Source of the DNA: CAYWTX01 sp964461295
Lineage (GTDB): Bacteria > Planctomycetota > Phycisphaerae > SM23-33
DNA: 10,720 nt
Assembly: GCA_964461295.1 (NCBI GenBank)
Contig: CAYWTX010000002.1
Coordinates: 1 to 10,720 of the forward strand
Direction: 5' to 3'
The translations under genes and the position numbers were made by a program. Below, piece by piece: positions 7,876 to 10,720 of this stretch; positions within the stretch are counted from its first letter, which is position 1; each line of letters begins with the position of its first letter. The notes below the pieces were generated by a model that worked only from the letters and a program-made list of their open reading frames with translations, was not told where the DNA came from and ran no database searches.

Positions 7876-8967
7876 CTACTTGCCCGTCGCTTGCCCGCCC
7901 GGCGCCGGCCCCAGGTCCACTGCCGGCCACTTCCCCATCAGCGTCCTGGCAATCTGCGCCCAGATGACCACCCGCTTGCCGCCGAGCTGGTTCCTGACCT
8001 TCGCCGGGGCGTCACCGAACGTGGGGGCCACGAACGTCAGCGGCAAGCCGATGTGCCGCGCGACATGGGCCGGCATGTGCCCGCCGGTGGGGCCCATGTT
8101 CATCATCAGGTTGCTGTCGCCCATGATCAGGATGGGCGAACCTGGATCGTCTCGGTAACGCCCGCCCGTCTTGTCGTCCAGCACCACTTCGATCTCGTCG
8201 GGCTTATCCTTGCGGAGCTCGGCTTTCGTCGAGTAGCGGCTTCCGCCGGCTAGGACCTTCTGAACGAAGTCGTACCGCTTGACCGTCCGCTGCGCGCCCA
8301 GATCGCGCGCGATACTCAGGCGGCGCCCATTGAGGTCGCACACTGTCACGTGAGCACCGGCGAGCCGCGCCGCCTGGGCCGTGAACTGGCCGATCGGTCC
8401 GGCGCCGACCACCAGGATCCGCTCGCCGAGTCTCACCTCCGTCCGCCGCACATCGTGCATGGCCACGCCGGCCACGCCGAACAGCGCAGCGTGCTTCGCC
8501 TCCACCTCCGCCGGGAGCTTGACGATCAGGCTGTCGGCCCTGGCCGGAGCGGCAAAGTACTGCCGATGCTGGCAGAAGTCGCCGGAGAAGACCAGGTCGC
8601 CGGGCGAGAAGCCCGTCACGTCGGGCCCCACCTCCAGAATCCGGCCGACATTCTGGTAGCCGCACCGGTTGGGCCACTTCCGTCCCCCGTAGTTGCCGCC
8701 GCACAACACGTTGCGCTCGGTGCCGTTGAAGACCGCGATGGCGAAGTCGTCGGAGTTGGGCCCGACCGACCCATGCTCATAGCCCGCGGGCACCATCCAC
8801 ACGTCGCCCGCCTCCAGGACGAATTCCTCGCGCCGGCCGTCGTGGTCGATCCAGTACCCGGTCCCCTTGCCCTTGAGAATGATCCACGTCTCATCGTGAT
8901 CGTGGAAGTGCTTCTCGCACTGGGGAAGCTTGAATCCCTTGTTCATGTGGTTCTTGTGCAGTGGCAT
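7876..8967 (-). CDS. Chimera: cupin + partial MDR (zinc-type) dehydrogenase + C-terminal AlgJ/AlgX-like SGNH segment (363 aa)
   Basis: ATG 8967 has AAGGAGG five bases upstream. Residues 1 to about 90 are a cupin: HxH at 20/22, further acidic and His residues, then GDVWMVPAGYEHG (54-66) as the second metal motif. Residues from about 98 to 229 match the middle of an MDR dehydrogenase: GYQNVGRILEVGPDVTGF, GDLVF, and the nucleotide motif GAGPIG (188-193) with Asp211 ending the second strand, which suggests NAD. The first 60 or so MDR residues, with the zinc-ligand Cys, and the whole C-terminal part are absent; the usual GHE is GYQ. Residues from about 230 resemble the end of AlgJ/AlgX-type O-acetyltransferases: SPILIMGDSN (Ser285), GGHMPAHVARHIGLP, GGKRVVIWAQ. 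The DxH half of that catalytic site is missing. There is no signal peptide, although AlgJ/AlgX proteins are normally periplasmic. The frame is open throughout and it is the third operon gene. It may be a non-functional fusion. Confidence 0.75.
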   Translation of the reverse strand: MPLHKNHMNKGFKLPQCEKHFHDHDETWIILKGKGTGYWIDHDGRREEFVLEAGDVWMVPAGYEHGSVGPNSDDFAIAVFNGTERNVLCGGNYGGRKWPNRCGYQNVGRILEVGPDVTGFSPGDLVFSGDFCQHRQYFAAPARADSLIVKLPAEVEAKHAALFGVAGVAMHDVRRTEVRLGERILVVGAGPIGQFTAQAARLAGAHVTVCDLNGRRLSIARDLGAQRTVKRYDFVQKVLAGGSRYSTKAELRKDKPDEIEVVLDDKTGGRYRDDPGSPILIMGDSNLMMNMGPTGGHMPAHVARHIGLPLTFVAPTFGDAPAKVRNQLGGKRVVIWAQIARTLMGKWPAVDLGPAPGGQATGK

Positions 8968-9002
8968 CCGTCCCTCCTTCCGTTGAGTCCTCTGTCATTC
9001 GT

Positions 9003-9437
9003 TCAAGCACTGTTCCCCCGGCCCGCGAACCGCAAGCCCAGCCTGCCGGCACGATCGCGCAGGCGCATGAACGCTTCCATCAGGAATGCCCCGGCCTTGC
9101 GGACCATCTCGTGGATCTCCACGGCCTCCTTGCCGGTAGGTGTCAGAGCTTTCTCACAGAGAATGTTCCTGACACCCAACTGGAGGAGTCGCTCGACCTG
9201 CTGACGGTGCTGATTGGGCCAGGTCGCCAGCAGAACGCCGTCGAGCGACTCCCGGACGACCATCTCCGTGAATTCCGTGTAGACCGCGGAGCATCCGAAC
9301 CGCTCCGCGAACCGCCGGGCCGCGTCTTCACGCACGTCACAGCAGGCCGTGATATTCACGCGCTGACTTGCCGCCGCGGCAGGCCCGTGCTGGCCCATCG
9401 AAATGCCGCAGCACCCGACCAGACCCAGTCTGAACAT
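9003..9437 (-). CDS. Gfo/Idh/MocA-family oxidoreductase, N-terminal domain only (144 aa)
   Basis: ATG 9437 has GGAGAG six bases upstream. The protein starts straight into a Rossmann fold: FRLGLVGCCGIS (2-13), the second strand ending ITACCD (29-34), then SLDGVLLATWPNQH (64-77) and ILCEKALTPTGKEAVEI (92-108). The usual EKP motif of the family reads EKA here. LMEAFM (119-124) is where the second, substrate-binding domain normally begins. Instead the frame continues with a short Arg/Gly-rich tail and stops at 9003. Family members are usually about 330-400 residues, so over half is missing, including the catalytic Lys/His region of domain two. The other two frames after the break do not resume the family sequence, so this looks like a deletion rather than one frameshift. 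It lies 31 bases after the upstream propeller gene and 35 before the chimera. Activity is unlikely. Confidence 0.75.
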   Translation of the reverse strand: MFRLGLVGCCGISMGQHGPAAAASQRVNITACCDVREDAARRFAERFGCSAVYTEFTEMVVRESLDGVLLATWPNQHRQQVERLLQLGVRNILCEKALTPTGKEAVEIHEMVRKAGAFLMEAFMRLRDRAGRLGLRFAGRGNSA

Positions 9438-9468
9438 GGCACACTCTCCGCGTGGTTTCGCGCGACGG

Positions 9469-10720
9469 CTATGGCGTCTTTCCGGGGCCGCCGGAACCCC
9501 GATCCGATCCGCTCAACTGCGGCGGGACCAGCGTCTTCTCATACATCACCGCATCTTTCGGCGCTGTCACGTCCACCATCGGCACCCCGTGCAGCAGGAG
9601 CTTGCCTTCCCGCAACTCGAGCAGATCGTTCATCTGCGCCCGGCCGTCGGAAAGAACTCCGGGGGTCTCGCCGCGCTGCCCCGCGTAGTTCTTCCGTTGC
9701 CGGTACGGCTCCAGGTTCGATTCCATGCCGCGCCGGCGACTGACATGCCATTGGATGGCGCCCGTCGCAGCGTCGAGGCAGTAGAAATGGATCCCGCCAT
9801 CGAGTTCCTCGTGCCGACCGGCGGAGCAGTAGAGCCTATCGCCACCGAGCACGACGTTGAACACCGGATAGGCTGATTCGAGCTGGCCGAGCATCATGTG
9901 GCGCCGGTCCGCGGGCGCGGCCAGAAGCCGCCACGCCAAGGAGCCATCCTTCACATTGACCGCGTACACGTGCCCGTCGTGGCAGGCGAAGATGGCCCGC
10001 TGGCCGTGCACCACCGGCTGTGAGCCGATCCGCCCGCCGGCCACGAAGTTCCAGACTTCCTGGCCGTCGCGCGACGCGGCCAGGCGATGTTCGTGGACGT
10101 GGGCGACCAGCGCGACATCGCCCGCCTGGACCGGCGGCGTCTGCACAATCCCGTATCCGGGCCATTGGTACATCTGCTGACTCCACCGGAAGTTCGTTGT
10201 GAACCAGAAGCTCTCCAGACCCTCTGGCTTGCCCCAGAAGATTCCCGCCAGGCTCTTCCTCGCCGTGTCCTGCGCGGCCACCGGTCCGAGGGCCGTCGCC
10301 CCACCTTTGGCCAGACGCTGCTCGTCCCTGACCGGAACCACCGGCGCCACGGCGTAGAAAGCTCCGCTGCCGCGGATGAACTGGTCGCAACCGCACATCG
10401 GCGAAAGTCCGAACACCGATCCATAGGAGCACGCGGCCCGTTCGCCGCACTTCTTGCCGAAGCAGCGCATGGAGACCCATTGCGGCGAGTCCGCCTTCGG
10501 CTCGACGGGTATGAAGTTCCGTTTGCCCATGAACCAGTTCAGCGTTGCCGTGGGCGCGTCGCAGGCAGACTGGTTCGTCCCGCCGCTGCGCGGTGTCGGA
10601 TCTTCCTCGCCGGTGGCGAGCATCAAGACCCCGCCAAACACCGACGTGCCGACATGGCCGAGGAAGATCCGGTCCCTGATGATGTGGTAACCGATCATCT
10701 GGGGGATGGGTTTGTCCCAG
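9469..10720 (-). CDS. PQQ-like beta-propeller protein, C-terminal part (5' end beyond the window)
   Basis: The frame is open to the window edge: codons for WDKPIPQ precede the first in-window ATG (10698), which lies in mid-domain, so the real start is upstream. About 417 residues are visible. Propeller motifs include HEHRLAASRDGQEVWNF, IFACHDGHVYAVNVKDGSLAW and IHFYCLDAATGAIQWHVS. GQLESAYPVFNVVLGGDRLYC and AGRHEELDGGIHFY are segments I recognise from long planctomycete PQQ-like proteins. Counting from the ATG at 10698, residues 46-104 contain six cysteines (46, 79, 84, 90, 102, 104), and none is a CxxCH haem motif. The C-terminus (TLVPPQLSGSDRGSGGPGKTP) is Gly/Ser/Pro-rich. The protein is probably exported, but the signal peptide would be outside the window. 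It is followed after 31 bases by the truncated oxidoreductase. Confidence 0.82.
   Translation of the reverse strand, partial: WDKPIPQMIGYHIIRDRIFLGHVGTSVFGGVLMLATGEEDPTPRSGGTNQSACDAPTATLNWFMGKRNFIPVEPKADSPQWVSMRCFGKKCGERAACSYGSVFGLSPMCGCDQFIRGSGAFYAVAPVVPVRDEQRLAKGGATALGPVAAQDTARKSLAGIFWGKPEGLESFWFTTNFRWSQQMYQWPGYGIVQTPPVQAGDVALVAHVHEHRLAASRDGQEVWNFVAGGRIGSQPVVHGQRAIFACHDGHVYAVNVKDGSLAWRLLAAPADRRHMMLGQLESAYPVFNVVLGGDRLYCSAGRHEELDGGIHFYCLDAATGAIQWHVSRRRGMESNLEPYRQRKNYAGQRGETPGVLSDGRAQMNDLLELREGKLLLHGVPMVDVTAPKDAVMYEKTLVPPQLSGSDRGSGGPGKTP

Overview
The window is a compact, GC-rich bacterial segment in which every supported gene lies on the minus strand. The best guess for the source is a Planctomycetota (PVC-group) bacterium. 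The reasons are a secreted propeller protein with the WPQWRGP motif near its N-terminus, several exported PQQ-like and FG-GAP propellers side by side, and a DDE transposase of a type I associate with planctomycete genomes. This is inference from family knowledge; no rRNA or other marker gene is present.

In the direction of transcription (high to low coordinates) the order is: (1) the C-terminal part of a PQQ-like propeller protein that enters from beyond base 10720; (2) a half-length Gfo/Idh/MocA oxidoreductase, 9437-9003; (3) a chimera of a cupin, part of a zinc-type (MDR) dehydrogenase and the end of an AlgJ/AlgX-like SGNH protein, 8967-7876; (4) a large secreted FG-GAP propeller protein, about 7795-5531; (5) the C-terminal half of a GH123/DUF4091-like glycosidase-type protein, 5498-4695; (6) a secreted PQQ-like propeller with WPQWRGP, 4631-3402; (7) a second secreted PQQ-like propeller, 3345-1561. 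The gaps are only 31, 35, 80, 32, 63 and 56 bases. Each start that can be seen has a recognisable Shine-Dalgarno sequence, so the set reads as one operon. After a 209-base gap comes a DDE transposase in the same orientation, broken by a TAG codon and running off the window at base 1.

The working theme is carbohydrate-related. Four proteins appear to be exported beta-propellers, with leftovers of sugar-type dehydrogenases, a cupin, an acetyltransferase-like SGNH domain and a glycosidase-like domain. No substrate can be assigned from sequence alone.

The most unusual aspect is that three neighbouring genes are partial or fused, yet each is an uninterrupted reading frame with its own ribosome binding site. 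The oxidoreductase lacks its second domain, the chimera joins pieces of three families in frame, and the glycosidase-like gene lacks its N-terminal half. This could be real domain shuffling, serial deletion in a decaying operon, or an assembly collapse. The sequence alone does not decide between them. I see no tRNA, rRNA, CRISPR array, phage genes or convincing terminator.
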